Below, piece after piece: positions 8,775-17,604 of a stretch of 31,315 nucleotides of DNA; position 1 is the stretch's first letter, and each line of letters starts with the position of its first letter. The DNA is from a virus. Made by a program: the position numbers and the translations under genes. Below the pieces are notes generated by a model, which was given only the letters and a program-made list of their open reading frames with translations, made no database searches and had not been told where the DNA came from. Location: positions 1 to 31,315 of IMG/VR virus record IMGVR_UViG_3300027881_000050. One strand, 5' to 3'.

Positions 8775-9913
8775 TATCGAATACTCGCTGAACCCATTCC
8801 CAATCGAGCCATAAGAAGATCAAGAGCCACGTTCTTCTTTCCAAGCTCAACTTGAAGTGTGTTTTTCTCTGCACTATATCGTGTACGATTAATAAAAGCT
8901 ATTGCTGCATCCTCACCACTTGCAGAATCAACGATCTGTGCAACAGTAGGATCATAATCATTTACTCGAAGTACCTGTCCTGCTCGTACCATATATGGAT
9001 AATCTGGCGCTCCAGCTTGTGTATAGATGCGTCCTGAAATAGCTAATCGAGAAGCCTGTGTAGGTTTAGCATAGCTATTTATTGCAAGTTGGGCCATTGT
9101 GTTCGCAATTCCCGGTAATGCAGGGCCAATGTTCAAACTTCCTTCTCGTATACCAAACAATCCTTGACTTACGTCGTCCTCTTCCCAATCAGTAAACGTC
9201 GGTCCAATGTCTGGATCATCGTAAAGAACTTGAATCTTATTAAAAAGTTGTCGTCGGCTACGACTTAACGTTAGCCCAGTTCCCGATCCAAAATCTTTTA
9301 CAAAAACCTGCCAATCAGGTTCAACCGTAGTAATATCTGGTTGAGCAAAAAGATAAGGTTGACGATGATCCCAAATTGCAAAAAAGATTGGAACAGGAAT
9401 CACCCCATCATCACCAAACTTAGTTACCGCTTCAACTGCATCTCGAAGTTTTTGCTCCCCAGTAAAATCCTGAGGAGTAACATCGGTAACTGTGGTTTTA
9501 ATCCGTGAATGGTCCTTCCACCATTGATCCGATAAATCCACGGTATCCTCAATCATCTCGGAAATCGACGTAGGCGTACCAGCAGGATAAATGATGCCGT
9601 GTGTTAAATCTTGGGCATGAGCATAATAACCAACACAAGCAACTTTAACGCCCTTGGCATCAGCATCCGTTGCATCAATTCGTCCTTCGTATAAACGACG
9701 ACCAAGATGATCAAAAATGACTGCGTGGTAACCCACATAGTCCCGATACCAACGAATAGCATTATACCCACCGACTTCTACTTTGAAATTTGCTGTTCCG
9801 TATCCACCATGAAGGAATGTGTCAAACCCCAATCCAGTATGGCGATCCGTCATTTCCTTGAAGTCCGCAGGATTCTCGTTGTAATTTTTCCAGATCGCTA
9901 TTGATAGTTTCAT
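8774..9913 (-). CDS. Tal-like tail hub protein (tail-associated, gp27-like)
   Basis: This 379-residue protein follows the Dit-like gene and precedes the large tip protein, the usual slot of the hub/Tal N-terminal domain in siphoviruses. It begins MKLSIAIWKNYNENP. Its body is a beta-rich hub-like sequence with alternating hydrophobic strands (ANFKVEVGGYNAIRW, YEGRIDATDADAKG). The C-terminal part, with an RAGQVLRVNDY motif and then RTRYSAEKNTLQVELG, resembles the hub domain that closes the tube end. It is short for a Tal protein and has no peptidase or lysozyme domain, so the tip functions appear to be split off into the next gene. The ATG overlaps the previous stop by four bases (ATGA). The assignment rests on synteny plus sequence character. 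Confidence 0.78.
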   Translation of the reverse strand: MKLSIAIWKNYNENPADFKEMTDRHTGLGFDTFLHGGYGTANFKVEVGGYNAIRWYRDYVGYHAVIFDHLGRRLYEGRIDATDADAKGVKVACVGYYAHAQDLTHGIIYPAGTPTSISEMIEDTVDLSDQWWKDHSRIKTTVTDVTPQDFTGEQKLRDAVEAVTKFGDDGVIPVPIFFAIWDHRQPYLFAQPDITTVEPDWQVFVKDFGSGTGLTLSRSRRQLFNKIQVLYDDPDIGPTFTDWEEDDVSQGLFGIREGSLNIGPALPGIANTMAQLAINSYAKPTQASRLAISGRIYTQAGAPDYPYMVRAGQVLRVNDYDPTVAQIVDSASGEDAAIAFINRTRYSAEKNTLQVELGKKNVALDLLMARLGMGSASIR

Positions 9914-12228
9914 ACAAGCACATTATATGTTGGAACTACATAGACCTGAACATTCATCTGACGAGTAATTTCACAGTTCTTCGCAGTTCCCTCTTGGAGG
10001 AAGTAAACTCTGTGATCCACACCGGGCTCCAATTCAATTCGAGGCATCAACCCAAAAGGCAAACCTGTCTTCTTACTACTGGAGTTAATGTGATAAACAA
10101 CTTCTTCCCACCCATCGTCTAACGTAAATTCAAATTGAGCTACCCCTGTTGTACGATACTCCAGGATACGGTAACCACCATCCTGAGGCATCAAAGCGAG
10201 ATAATCAAAACGAAGTGTCGAAACACCCGTTACATCTCTCTTAGCTCGAATCGCAATATTCAAACCTGCTAAATCAGTCGGCGTACCAACTAACCATGGA
10301 GGCAAATAAACCGTACCAAAATCAAAAAGCTCTGTAAGTGTATCAATTGGTTTACGCCACTCACTTTGAAACAGTACATCCGTTCCATACTTAACCACAA
10401 TTGCATAACTAGAATTCTGATCCCAATGATCTGTCTCATGACAACGACCAAAAAACCGGAAAGGTCCTTGTGTTGCTTCTACCTGTGCAGCAGATAAAGC
10501 CCACTCAAGAATATCGACTTCTCCATCAGAATAATCATGTTGTATTTCTGTCCAAGTACCTCCTGAAGAATAATCACTATCAGCAATTTCTTCAGTAACC
10601 CAAGCCTGCTGACCCAATGGTTGTGTTGAAATGCTGGTATATGCGCTCACTCGTCCTCGAATAAAGTAAGCAACCTGTGGAACAAGCCAAGCTTGCTGAC
10701 CTAACGGTTGTGTGGTTATTTCACTATATACACTTACCCGAGCACGCACGTAATAGTATGGTCCTTGACTGTTAATCGTTGTTGTTGCCCAATCACTAGG
10801 AGCCACAGACCAACCAACAGAATTTGTTCCGGAGGCTGTGAAATCATCCGTATCATCTGTAAGTCCAGGAATCGTCTGCCAATCTGATCCATCAAAATAT
10901 TCCCAAACGATTGTCCAACTACCAACACCTGCTTGACTAATATTTAAATCAATCTGATCAAATGGATTACTCGATCCAAAATAATAAGCATCCTCTACTA
11001 CTGGTTCAGCAGGAAGAAGCGTCATGTCATCGGTTGTAGCGTTATTGGCTTCAGTGGTTTCATCCGTATACGCTCCACCATCATCAGCAATTGCAGCAGC
11101 CAATGAAATCTGATCTACTGCTTTAACCGCCCAATCACCCGGAAGCGTGAAACTAACAACGTTTGTACCAGAAACCGTAAATCCAGTTGTATCGTCAGTA
11201 ACCCCTGCAAGAGCATCCCAAGAATCACCATCCCAGTATTCCCAGGTAATCGTCCAAGTTCCTGCTCCAGCCTGACTAATATTAATTGATATTTCACTAA
11301 ATTGTGTATCTTTACCAAAATAATATGCGTCGTTTACCGCTGGTGTAGCTGGAAGCAACGTCATATCATCAGTTGTAGCATTGTTTGCTTCAGTGGTTTC
11401 ATCTGTGATTGTTCCACCATCATCTGCCAATGCAGAACCAACCGAATCATCCTTTCCAGAAGCAGAAACAGCATCATCTTCCAGAATATGTACAAATCCC
11501 AGATTCCCCTTACGAACTCCAATATAAATCTTACTGGTTTTTTCAGACTCACCAGAATCAGCCTCAAGAACCAGTTTTACCTTAGCAGGAAAGTCTCCTT
11601 CAAAATCTGATCCATCGATCTCAACCCAGGTATCGTGTCCTGAACCTGCGTCATCATGATTCCAAACAGCAAGTCCACCAGTCTGATCCGAACCATTTCC
11701 ATTAGTAAGTCCAAGCTCCGCTGGTGTACCACTAACCGGAGAGATTGGATAAGCAAATGGGGCACAAATCAGCACGAGATAAAAATTTTGAAGAATCCAA
11801 CGTCCATCTTCATCCTTTTGATGAACACCTTGAACCGACATTGTATCCTTTGGCCAACGAAGTTCCCCATCAAGAACCTCAAAAAATGTAGCTTCGGAAG
11901 CACCATCCCACTTATACTCAATTTCTACACGAGAACCAGTCTCCGCAATAGAACGTTGTCGAGCATTTTCTAAAAGACGCTCAACTCGACTCACGTTAGC
12001 CGCAATTTCATCTCGATTTATTCCTGTGACATGAAACCACATACGAATCCTTCGATTCTCAAATGTAGACGTAACAAGCTGTGAACCGTGTGCATAAACA
12101 GATTCACCACCCCAAACCTGTTTTTTCTTAGGTGTCCAAATATCTAATCCACGATCTCGAAGATGATAAGCTGTACCTAGAAGGTTAACTGCTTGTGTAT
12201 CATCCCTTAAAATTAATGTAAACGTCAT
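9910..12228 (-). CDS. Distal tail (Dit)-like protein with tandem-duplicated insert
   Basis: The 772-residue protein directly downstream of the tape measure is in the Dit position. Residues 1 to about 160 look like the N-terminal ring-forming domain of Dit proteins (TFENRRIRMWFHVTG; FFEVLDGELRWPKD). The insert carries two tandem copies of a module of about 113 residues, roughly residues 265-377 and 378-490. Both copies contain DETTEANNATTDDMTLLPA and a WTI-WEY-DG segment, a beta-sandwich-like pattern. A second, shorter duplication follows, in which TQPLGQQAW occurs twice 28 residues apart. The C-terminal part includes a beta-rich FFGRCHETDHWDQN segment. Dit proteins with large inserts (evolved Dits) carry carbohydrate-binding modules used for adsorption; that role for these copies is inference. 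The start ATG at 12228 has AGGTG seven bases upstream. Confidence 0.8.
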   Translation of the reverse strand: MTFTLILRDDTQAVNLLGTAYHLRDRGLDIWTPKKKQVWGGESVYAHGSQLVTSTFENRRIRMWFHVTGINRDEIAANVSRVERLLENARQRSIAETGSRVEIEYKWDGASEATFFEVLDGELRWPKDTMSVQGVHQKDEDGRWILQNFYLVLICAPFAYPISPVSGTPAELGLTNGNGSDQTGGLAVWNHDDAGSGHDTWVEIDGSDFEGDFPAKVKLVLEADSGESEKTSKIYIGVRKGNLGFVHILEDDAVSASGKDDSVGSALADDGGTITDETTEANNATTDDMTLLPATPAVNDAYYFGKDTQFSEISINISQAGAGTWTITWEYWDGDSWDALAGVTDDTTGFTVSGTNVVSFTLPGDWAVKAVDQISLAAAIADDGGAYTDETTEANNATTDDMTLLPAEPVVEDAYYFGSSNPFDQIDLNISQAGVGSWTIVWEYFDGSDWQTIPGLTDDTDDFTASGTNSVGWSVAPSDWATTTINSQGPYYYVRARVSVYSEITTQPLGQQAWLVPQVAYFIRGRVSAYTSISTQPLGQQAWVTEEIADSDYSSGGTWTEIQHDYSDGEVDILEWALSAAQVEATQGPFRFFGRCHETDHWDQNSSYAIVVKYGTDVLFQSEWRKPIDTLTELFDFGTVYLPPWLVGTPTDLAGLNIAIRAKRDVTGVSTLRFDYLALMPQDGGYRILEYRTTGVAQFEFTLDDGWEEVVYHINSSSKKTGLPFGLMPRIELEPGVDHRVYFLQEGTAKNCEITRQMNVQVYVVPTYNVLV
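10760..11440 (-). repeat. Tandem ~339-bp duplication inside the Dit-like gene
   Basis: Two adjacent copies with a 339-bp offset (113 codons) are readable at DNA level. The segment at 11009-11100 is strongly similar to 11348-11440. At protein level both copies begin ADDGG, then DETTEANNATTDDMTLLPA, and both contain a WTI-WEY-DGD/S-W motif. The reading frame is preserved, so this is a domain duplication rather than an assembly artefact. Boundaries are approximate. Confidence 0.85.
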
Positions 12229-12241
12229 AATCTACACCTAC

Positions 12242-12259
12242 AATTCTCACAGGAGAATT
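12242..12259. promoter_or_regulatory. Short perfect hairpin at the tape measure / Dit junction
   Basis: AATTCTC and GAGAATT form a perfect 7-bp inverted repeat around a four-base loop, and the repeat overlaps the tape measure stop codon. No T-run follows it in the reading direction, so it is not a typical intrinsic terminator. It could stabilise the mRNA end or modulate translation of the next gene, whose ATG is 13 bases beyond the hairpin. Confidence 0.3.
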
Positions 12260-15200
12260 AGAGTTCTTCTCCGAACGCCATTCCCACACTCATATTTCCT
12301 TCTGCACGTTGAGCTAACACTCGCTCAACTGCTTCAGCAATATCTTCAATATCCTGATCGCTGCGCACAGAATCCTTACCAAACTGAAGAGTAATTGACG
12401 GATTACTCCCATCACCTGTAACAGCATTAACAGATTGAGGAATAGCCCCACCAAAATCAAAAGCAGGTTCAAGATCAAGACCACCAGCCTCACCAAATAA
12501 ACCTCCCGTAGATGCACCAAGAGCCAATTTAAACTCTTCACTCATTGACTCGATACCTTCAACAGCACCTCGGACAATAAACTTGCCGGATTCAAACATG
12601 ACCTTAGAAGGTGATCCTAATCCCCAAATTTTATTCCACCATGCTAGAGCGGTATTATAAATTTCTCGAAGTGCACCAACAACAGCCTCGGTTTTACTTG
12701 TAATACCAGTAACCACACCACTAATCAAATCTGCACCAGCAGTCTTAAAGTCTTCCCAACCTTCCTCAATAACAGCAACCCAATCCTTTATTTTTTCTTC
12801 TACTGTTGTTTTAACATCATCCCATTTTTCAGACAACATTGTTTTAATTTCTTCCGCCTTTGTATCTATTGCTGTTTTAACAAGAAGCCATTTTGCTTCT
12901 ACTGTAGTTTTAATCTCATCTATCTTTGTGCCTGTCGTTGTTTTAGCTGTTTCCCAGGCTGTAGAAATTGCTGTTGTAATCTCTTCCCACTTTGTAGTTA
13001 CAGCGGTTACAATTTCTGCTATCTTCGTACCTATAGCCGTTTTAATTTCTTCCCACTTTTCACTTGTCACTGTTTCAGACGCTTCCCATGCTGTAGAAAT
13101 CGCTGTTGTAATTTCTTCCCATTTTGTAGCTACAAGTGTTACGATTTCTTCTATCTTTGTACCCAAAGCTGTTGTAATTTCATCCCATTTTGCACCTGTT
13201 ACCGTCGTAATTTCATCCCACCACGTAGAAATAATCGTTGCAATCTCTTCCCATTTTGTGGATATGGCTGTTTTAATTTCTTCTACTTTTGTATCTATTG
13301 TTTCTTTTATTCCCTCCCAAGCATCAGAAATCTTTTCTTTAACATCTTCCCAACCTTCTCCGGCTACGGCAGTTGTTTCTTCCCACCACGCAATAATTGA
13401 TTCGCCTGCTCCTTTAAGTCCCTCACCAATTCCCTCAAACCACTCAATAACACCTTCAACTACTTCACCAGCCCAAACTCCAGCCTTACTCAAAAATTCC
13501 ATAAGTTTAAACTTAAGAATAAACCACAAGTCTTTTAACGTTTGCCATGCTTGAGGCCCTTTTGTAATAAGCACAGTAACAAGTAATGCAAGAGCACCCG
13601 CTAATGCTGTTACAGGACCAAGAAGAGTAACAAGTAAAGTCATGATCCCCATTATACCACCACTGGATAATGCTGTTGGAATAAGAGTAATAAATGCTCC
13701 TAAGTTTCCAAGGGCTCCAGATGTTAAGAATCCAGTAAGACCTGCAAAAGAAAATCCAGCTATTGCTCCAAGAATTGGCTTAAGCAAAGCAAATGTTCCT
13801 AAAAAGATCAGAATTTCATCTAGATTATTTGTAAAAAAATCAGCTATTGGACCAAGTGCATCCGCTATATCTTTAATACTATCACCCAATCCTTCAGGAA
13901 GAATATCAATCTTTCCTTCAGTAAGATCACTAATAAACGTTTTTGCGTCCTCAATAAAACCAGAAATGTTTTCCCAAACACCACCAACATCTCCACCAAG
14001 TTCATGCATTCGTTCCATCTTACCAACAATCTCAGCAAGGTCTGGATCAATATTTTCAAGACCGTAAAACTGTGCAAGCTCAATTTCTTTAGGAGTCAAA
14101 TTCTCTGCTAAGAATCCAGCAATATTTAATGCTTCACCCTGGAAACCAGCAAGAAATGCATCCCAAACAACAGACATCATTCCAATGCGCTCTTCCAGGG
14201 TAACAATGTCTTCATACGTATTTTCTAATTCTTCCTGCCACGCACCTGTATCAAGCGCAGCCAAAGAAGGAAATTCGAAATCACCTAGCGCATTCAATGC
14301 ACCAGACATCTTCTCCAAGGAATCAATAAGTTTCGCTTGAAGATCATCTTGATGCTGCATTGCCTCGATCATAGCTTTCTGCGTTTCTAATTGTTCTTGA
14401 GCAATATCCTTTTGTTTTTCTAGCTCTCGTTCTTCCTGCGCTAAGATACGAAGCTCCTCATCTCGATCACGCATAGCCTCTCGAATTGCATCAGCTTTTT
14501 CTTCCGCTGTCATGTTCGACTGAGCAATAAGCTGAATCTCCTGACGATATAAGTCAAGCACTGCTTCACGCTGCTTTTCAATTTCAGCTAATTCTTTCTG
14601 AATACGATTATAATCCAACCAAAGTCGGATAAGTTCCTGAACTTCATCAGCAGCCTCACCCAGATTAGCTGTGATGTCATTCAAAACGTCCTGAGCAACT
14701 TGACCTGTATCATTAAAAATATTAATGAGTTTTGCTAGGTCTTGTCGAGCTTGCATTGCGAACTTAAATTGAGCTTTATCCCCGATAAGTTCAGTTTTTG
14801 CTAAAGTAGCAAAAACCTTCTCAATGATATTACCAACCTGTTGTAAAATACCAAAATCAGCTTTCAAGAATCCACCCAAGAAAGCATCAAAAACATTTCG
14901 TCCCCACTTATCAATATGGGAAAGTGGTCCTACATCCGGAGGAGAACTACCAGCCAAAAACCTACCAATAAAATTACCAATAGCTGAGAGTACTCGGGCA
15001 AGAACCGAAACCGCTGCGGACAACATACCCGCACCATAGGTTATAATAAGATTTTCTCCCCAAGCTTTAGCACGTTCTCCTAAATTGATAAAGAAATCGG
15101 AAAGAATTTTACCAAGTCCTGTAAATCTCAAAACCAGAAAAGCAATACCCGCAACTAATCCGGTAACCATCAAATTTCCGGCTGTAAGTAATCCTCCAAT

Positions 15201-16712
15201 CGAACCCGTGATACCTACTATCGCTCCACCCAATTTTATAAAACCCATAGATAATGAACCGATAACTTGAAGTGCTCGTCCAAAGGACATCATAACCATT
15301 GCAATACCAAATCCAATTTGTGAAAGGAATAGAATCAATGGTCCAGCTACACCTAATAGTAGAGCAACAACAAGAATCGCTTTCTTAACTTCAGGTGAAA
15401 GTCGTTTAAATTCTTCTGCCAACCAACGAATCGCAGGAATAGTCATTTGAACAATTTCGTTTATAACAGGAAGCAGGGTATCACCTAATACAAGAGCAAT
15501 CTCACTTACGTTATTACGAAGAACTTTCAATTGATTTTCAGTAGAAAGAAGTGCTGCCTGATACTCGTACCAGAGAGACATCCCACTTGCTACTTCATCA
15601 TTGGCAACTGCTAGAGCCCTATCAAAAGTATCAATACCACCAGCCATTGCAGCCCAAGCCTTACCACCTCGAATACCACCAGCTTCAATAGTTGCAAATA
15701 ACGCTTGCGCTCGTTCATCACCCATAGAAGCAGCATGAACAAGATCAGTAAGAACCTGTACAGCATCCTCATTAATCGCATTCATAACTGCCTGTGCATC
15801 TCCGTAACCTTCGGTTGCTGACATTAATTGAGCAACCTCATCAGCATTCTGAACAACCTTGATTGTCATATTACGAAGAGCAGTACCAGCTTCTTCAGCA
15901 CCGAAACCAACATCAATTAAAGCAGTAACAAATGCGGCACCCGCTTCAGGTGGAAATTCAATCAAACTACCAACCTGAGCAAAATTCTCCAATGCTGCTA
16001 AAATTTCAGGAGCCGCTGCTGCAAAATCATTTTCAAGTCGGTTAATAACTGAAGACAGAAGTGCAATTTGCGCAGCCCCTTCTTCAGTATTTAGATCAAT
16101 ACCAAAAGCATTAGCAATCTTACCCATCGAATTAGCAACTTTATCAGCACTAATATCGGTTGCCATAGTAAGCATATTAAAAGTATCGATCAAGGATAAA
16201 ATTGCAGGAACATCTCGCACACCAAGCTGACCAATCTGCTCAGCCATCTTTGCGAGGTCTACTTGTGATGTGGCAGTCGTAACTCCCATTTCACGAATAC
16301 CCAAAGCAAGCTCTTTCAAACGAGCCCCGGTTAATTGTGTCGTCTTAGAAACACGAACTAACGCAGCGTCAAAACCAATTGCTACGTCCGCAGCCTTTTT
16401 AATTATTAGAAAAATTGCAGGAGTTAGGAACAATGTCATGGACTTACCAATAGACATCATACCTTGTGCAGCAAGTCGCAATGAGTTGCTGAAATTCATG
16501 AAGGTGTTGACAGCAGTTCTACCACCAGCAGTAATTGCAGAAAGGGTTTTAACAAATCCCCCACCCTGTACGGTAGTTTTACTCATTCTTTGAGAAAAGG
16601 TATTAAGCCCCTTACCCAAAACCTGAATACCACGACTCGTTTTATTGATCGTGGCTGAAACTTGATCTTTACCTGTAAACTTCAGGGTAATGGTATGGGT
16701 TGATCCCGCCAT
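12258..16712 (-). CDS. Phage tail tape measure protein
   Basis: At 1484 residues this is the longest gene and follows the G/GT chaperones, the canonical place for the tape measure, which sets tail length and fills the tube. Residues about 105-310 form a TP901-type tape measure core (GVTTATSQVDLAKMAEQIG; GFGAEEAGTALRNM). Long hydrophobic stretches lie near 90-110, 440-475, 510-530 and 985-1065. Residues about 690-800 form a charged coiled coil. Residues about 1134-1310 are hendecad repeats of KWEEITTAIST type. The tail end carries a GSPSKVM...GKFIVRG motif typical of tape measures, and a related GSSPPDVGPL segment sits mid-protein. At the usual ~0.15 nm per residue the tail would be near 220 nm. 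The ATG directly abuts the TAA of the frameshift product (TAAATG), with GAGG eight bases upstream, which implies tight coupling. Confidence 0.95.
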   Translation of the reverse strand: MAGSTHTITLKFTGKDQVSATINKTSRGIQVLGKGLNTFSQRMSKTTVQGGGFVKTLSAITAGGRTAVNTFMNFSNSLRLAAQGMMSIGKSMTLFLTPAIFLIIKKAADVAIGFDAALVRVSKTTQLTGARLKELALGIREMGVTTATSQVDLAKMAEQIGQLGVRDVPAILSLIDTFNMLTMATDISADKVANSMGKIANAFGIDLNTEEGAAQIALLSSVINRLENDFAAAAPEILAALENFAQVGSLIEFPPEAGAAFVTALIDVGFGAEEAGTALRNMTIKVVQNADEVAQLMSATEGYGDAQAVMNAINEDAVQVLTDLVHAASMGDERAQALFATIEAGGIRGGKAWAAMAGGIDTFDRALAVANDEVASGMSLWYEYQAALLSTENQLKVLRNNVSEIALVLGDTLLPVINEIVQMTIPAIRWLAEEFKRLSPEVKKAILVVALLLGVAGPLILFLSQIGFGIAMVMMSFGRALQVIGSLSMGFIKLGGAIVGITGSIGGLLTAGNLMVTGLVAGIAFLVLRFTGLGKILSDFFINLGERAKAWGENLIITYGAGMLSAAVSVLARVLSAIGNFIGRFLAGSSPPDVGPLSHIDKWGRNVFDAFLGGFLKADFGILQQVGNIIEKVFATLAKTELIGDKAQFKFAMQARQDLAKLINIFNDTGQVAQDVLNDITANLGEAADEVQELIRLWLDYNRIQKELAEIEKQREAVLDLYRQEIQLIAQSNMTAEEKADAIREAMRDRDEELRILAQEERELEKQKDIAQEQLETQKAMIEAMQHQDDLQAKLIDSLEKMSGALNALGDFEFPSLAALDTGAWQEELENTYEDIVTLEERIGMMSVVWDAFLAGFQGEALNIAGFLAENLTPKEIELAQFYGLENIDPDLAEIVGKMERMHELGGDVGGVWENISGFIEDAKTFISDLTEGKIDILPEGLGDSIKDIADALGPIADFFTNNLDEILIFLGTFALLKPILGAIAGFSFAGLTGFLTSGALGNLGAFITLIPTALSSGGIMGIMTLLVTLLGPVTALAGALALLVTVLITKGPQAWQTLKDLWFILKFKLMEFLSKAGVWAGEVVEGVIEWFEGIGEGLKGAGESIIAWWEETTAVAGEGWEDVKEKISDAWEGIKETIDTKVEEIKTAISTKWEEIATIISTWWDEITTVTGAKWDEITTALGTKIEEIVTLVATKWEEITTAISTAWEASETVTSEKWEEIKTAIGTKIAEIVTAVTTKWEEITTAISTAWETAKTTTGTKIDEIKTTVEAKWLLVKTAIDTKAEEIKTMLSEKWDDVKTTVEEKIKDWVAVIEEGWEDFKTAGADLISGVVTGITSKTEAVVGALREIYNTALAWWNKIWGLGSPSKVMFESGKFIVRGAVEGIESMSEEFKLALGASTGGLFGEAGGLDLEPAFDFGGAIPQSVNAVTGDGSNPSITLQFGKDSVRSDQDIEDIAEAVERVLAQRAEGNMSVGMAFGEEL
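12781..13310 (-). repeat. 33-bp (11-residue) tandem repeats in the tape measure gene
   Basis: About fifteen consecutive 11-residue units run through residues about 1134-1310, for example KWEEITTAIST, KIEEIVTLVAT and KWDEITTALGT. Most carry an aromatic or aliphatic residue at position 2 and Ile/Val at position 5. Eleven-residue periodicity favours right-handed coiled-coil or helical bundles. The DNA shows the same period on the minus strand (for example repeated TTCTTCCCA-type blocks on the plus strand), with copies diverged but in frame throughout. Confidence 0.88.
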
Positions 16713-17518
16713 TTAGTCCTCAGCTTTTTTCTTTGTCCGGTCACCTGCTAACGTTGCGCCTTTAAATAAAGGACTTTGTGGATCATCGTCAGCATCAAAA
16801 GTGACAACTACTTGGGAATCCGATTCTCTCATTCGTTTCCCGTGTTTTCTTCGCAAAGCTGTGAACTTCGAATCATCCGTCCATGGAGTCATACTCTGTA
16901 GAGCACGATCAAGCTTTTGCGAATAAGAGCGCAAAGATTGACCGCCCCGCTTATCCATAGGGGTTTTTCCTAACGGCGCAGTAAGCATCATCCAACGATA
17001 ATGCTGTGCTTTGTCTTCTCTAACATACTTCCACGTCTCAAACAACCACGTCAGCCCGTATATCTCGATGTGTTCAAAGATGATATCGTCTACCCATCCG
17101 TAGGCAACTCTGACATCGTGGAGGGCTCTTCCGTATTTTCTACGGACGTAGCCGCTGAGAAAAAACGGCTTATAACTTTTCCAATAGAAGGTTGTGCTTC
17201 ATATACAAGCGTCAACCCTTCAACTAACACACCAATATCAAAGTTTTTATTGGCAAAAGTCTTTGAACAACCAAAAACCAGTACAAACAGATCGATAATA
17301 GCATCGACCGTCAACTTTTCAATAACATCGCCTAAAAGGTCAATTCCGCTAACGAAGGAAATTTCTCCTTCTTCATTCATCATTCCGGAGAGGGCCGGAA
17401 TGCCATACTCGTTAATCCATTTACCAAGTTGGATAACCTGCTCAGCTTGTTCTCGACCCACTTTCACTAATTCAAACGTCTTTCCTGCAACTTCCAGTTT
17501 CACACTACTTTCAGACAT
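16713..17518 (-). CDS. Tail assembly chaperone GT (predicted -1 frameshift product)
   Basis: This is predicted as a fusion made by -1 ribosomal frameshifting from the G frame (start 17518) into the overlapping frame that ends at 16713. The second frame is open from 17198. It has no good start of its own (only a TTG at 17045 with no clear ribosome site), but it overlaps the G gene by more than 100 bp. The switch site is T TTT TTC at 17165-17159. After the slip the protein reads RFFLSGYVRRKYG and continues YGWVDDIIFEHIEIYG to the end AGDRTKKKAED. The result is about 268 residues: 120 from G and 148 from the T part. As in lambda gpG/gpGT, the T domain would recruit the tail tube protein while G coats the tape measure. 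The stop abuts the tape measure start codon. The basic C-terminus (RTKKKAED) fits a binding tail. Confidence 0.85.
17090..17518 (-). CDS. Tail assembly chaperone G
   Basis: This 142-residue protein begins MSESSVKLEVAGKTFELVKVG. The ATG at 17518 with AGGAG eight bases upstream is preferred over a GTG three codons earlier, which would sit on top of that ribosome site. The all-helical C-terminal half (LTVDAIIDLFVLVFGCSKTF) resembles G-type chaperones of siphoviruses. It lies between the tail tube gene and the tape measure, as expected for a chaperone that keeps the tape measure soluble during tail assembly. The in-frame product ends SELPTDG at 17090. A fraction of ribosomes is predicted to shift frame at 17159 and make the longer GT product. 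Confidence 0.85.
   Translation of the reverse strand: MSESSVKLEVAGKTFELVKVGREQAEQVIQLGKWINEYGIPALSGMMNEEGEISFVSGIDLLGDVIEKLTVDAIIDLFVLVFGCSKTFANKNFDIGVLVEGLTLVYEAQPSIGKVISRFFSAATSVENTEEPSTMSELPTDG
17130..17165 (-). promoter_or_regulatory. -1 ribosomal frameshift signal: slippery heptamer plus hairpin
   Basis: The heptamer T TTT TTC occupies 17165-17159, in phase with the G frame (codons CGT TTT TTC). It is the classic X XXY YYZ type, and both tRNAs can re-pair after a one-base backward slip. Twelve bases downstream, TCCGTA (17146-17141) and TACGGA (17135-17130) form a perfect 6-bp stem with a GAAAA loop, which could act as the stimulatory structure. The -1 frame is open across the site and leads to the T domain. 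The spacer is a little longer than the usual 5-9 bases. Confidence 0.82.
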
Positions 17519-17540
17519 TTCTCTCACTCCTATTCAATAT

Positions 17541-17578
17541 AGAAATAACCCCGACCCGCACCAAGGCAGGCCGGGGTT
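17541..17578 (-). terminator. Terminator-like hairpin after the tail tube gene
   Basis: In the reading direction, AACCCCGGCCTGC pairs with GCGGGTCGGGGTT through a 13-bp stem with two G-U pairs and a six-base loop, followed by ATTTCTAT. It lies 27 bases after the tail tube stop and just before the ribosome site of the G chaperone gene. The T-rich run is weak, so it may be a partial terminator or an mRNA-stabilising hairpin that lowers expression of the tail chaperone relative to the abundant tube protein. Confidence 0.75.
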
Positions 17579-17604
17579 CTACTAAAGGCTATCTGTCACT
17601 TAGA

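Noticed and set aside
12928-13554. Plus-strand reading frame of 208 hydrophobic repetitive residues
   Set aside because: It mirrors the 11-residue repeats of the tape measure on the other strand and has no supporting start signal.
16713-17045. Separate gene starting at TTG 17045 for the T part
   Set aside because: No convincing ribosome site, and the frame continues open upstream into the G gene, which fits a frameshift fusion better.
17001-17585. Plus-strand 194-residue frame across the tail chaperone region
   Set aside because: It lies antisense to G and T, which have position, frame overlap and slippery site on their side, and it crosses a terminator hairpin.
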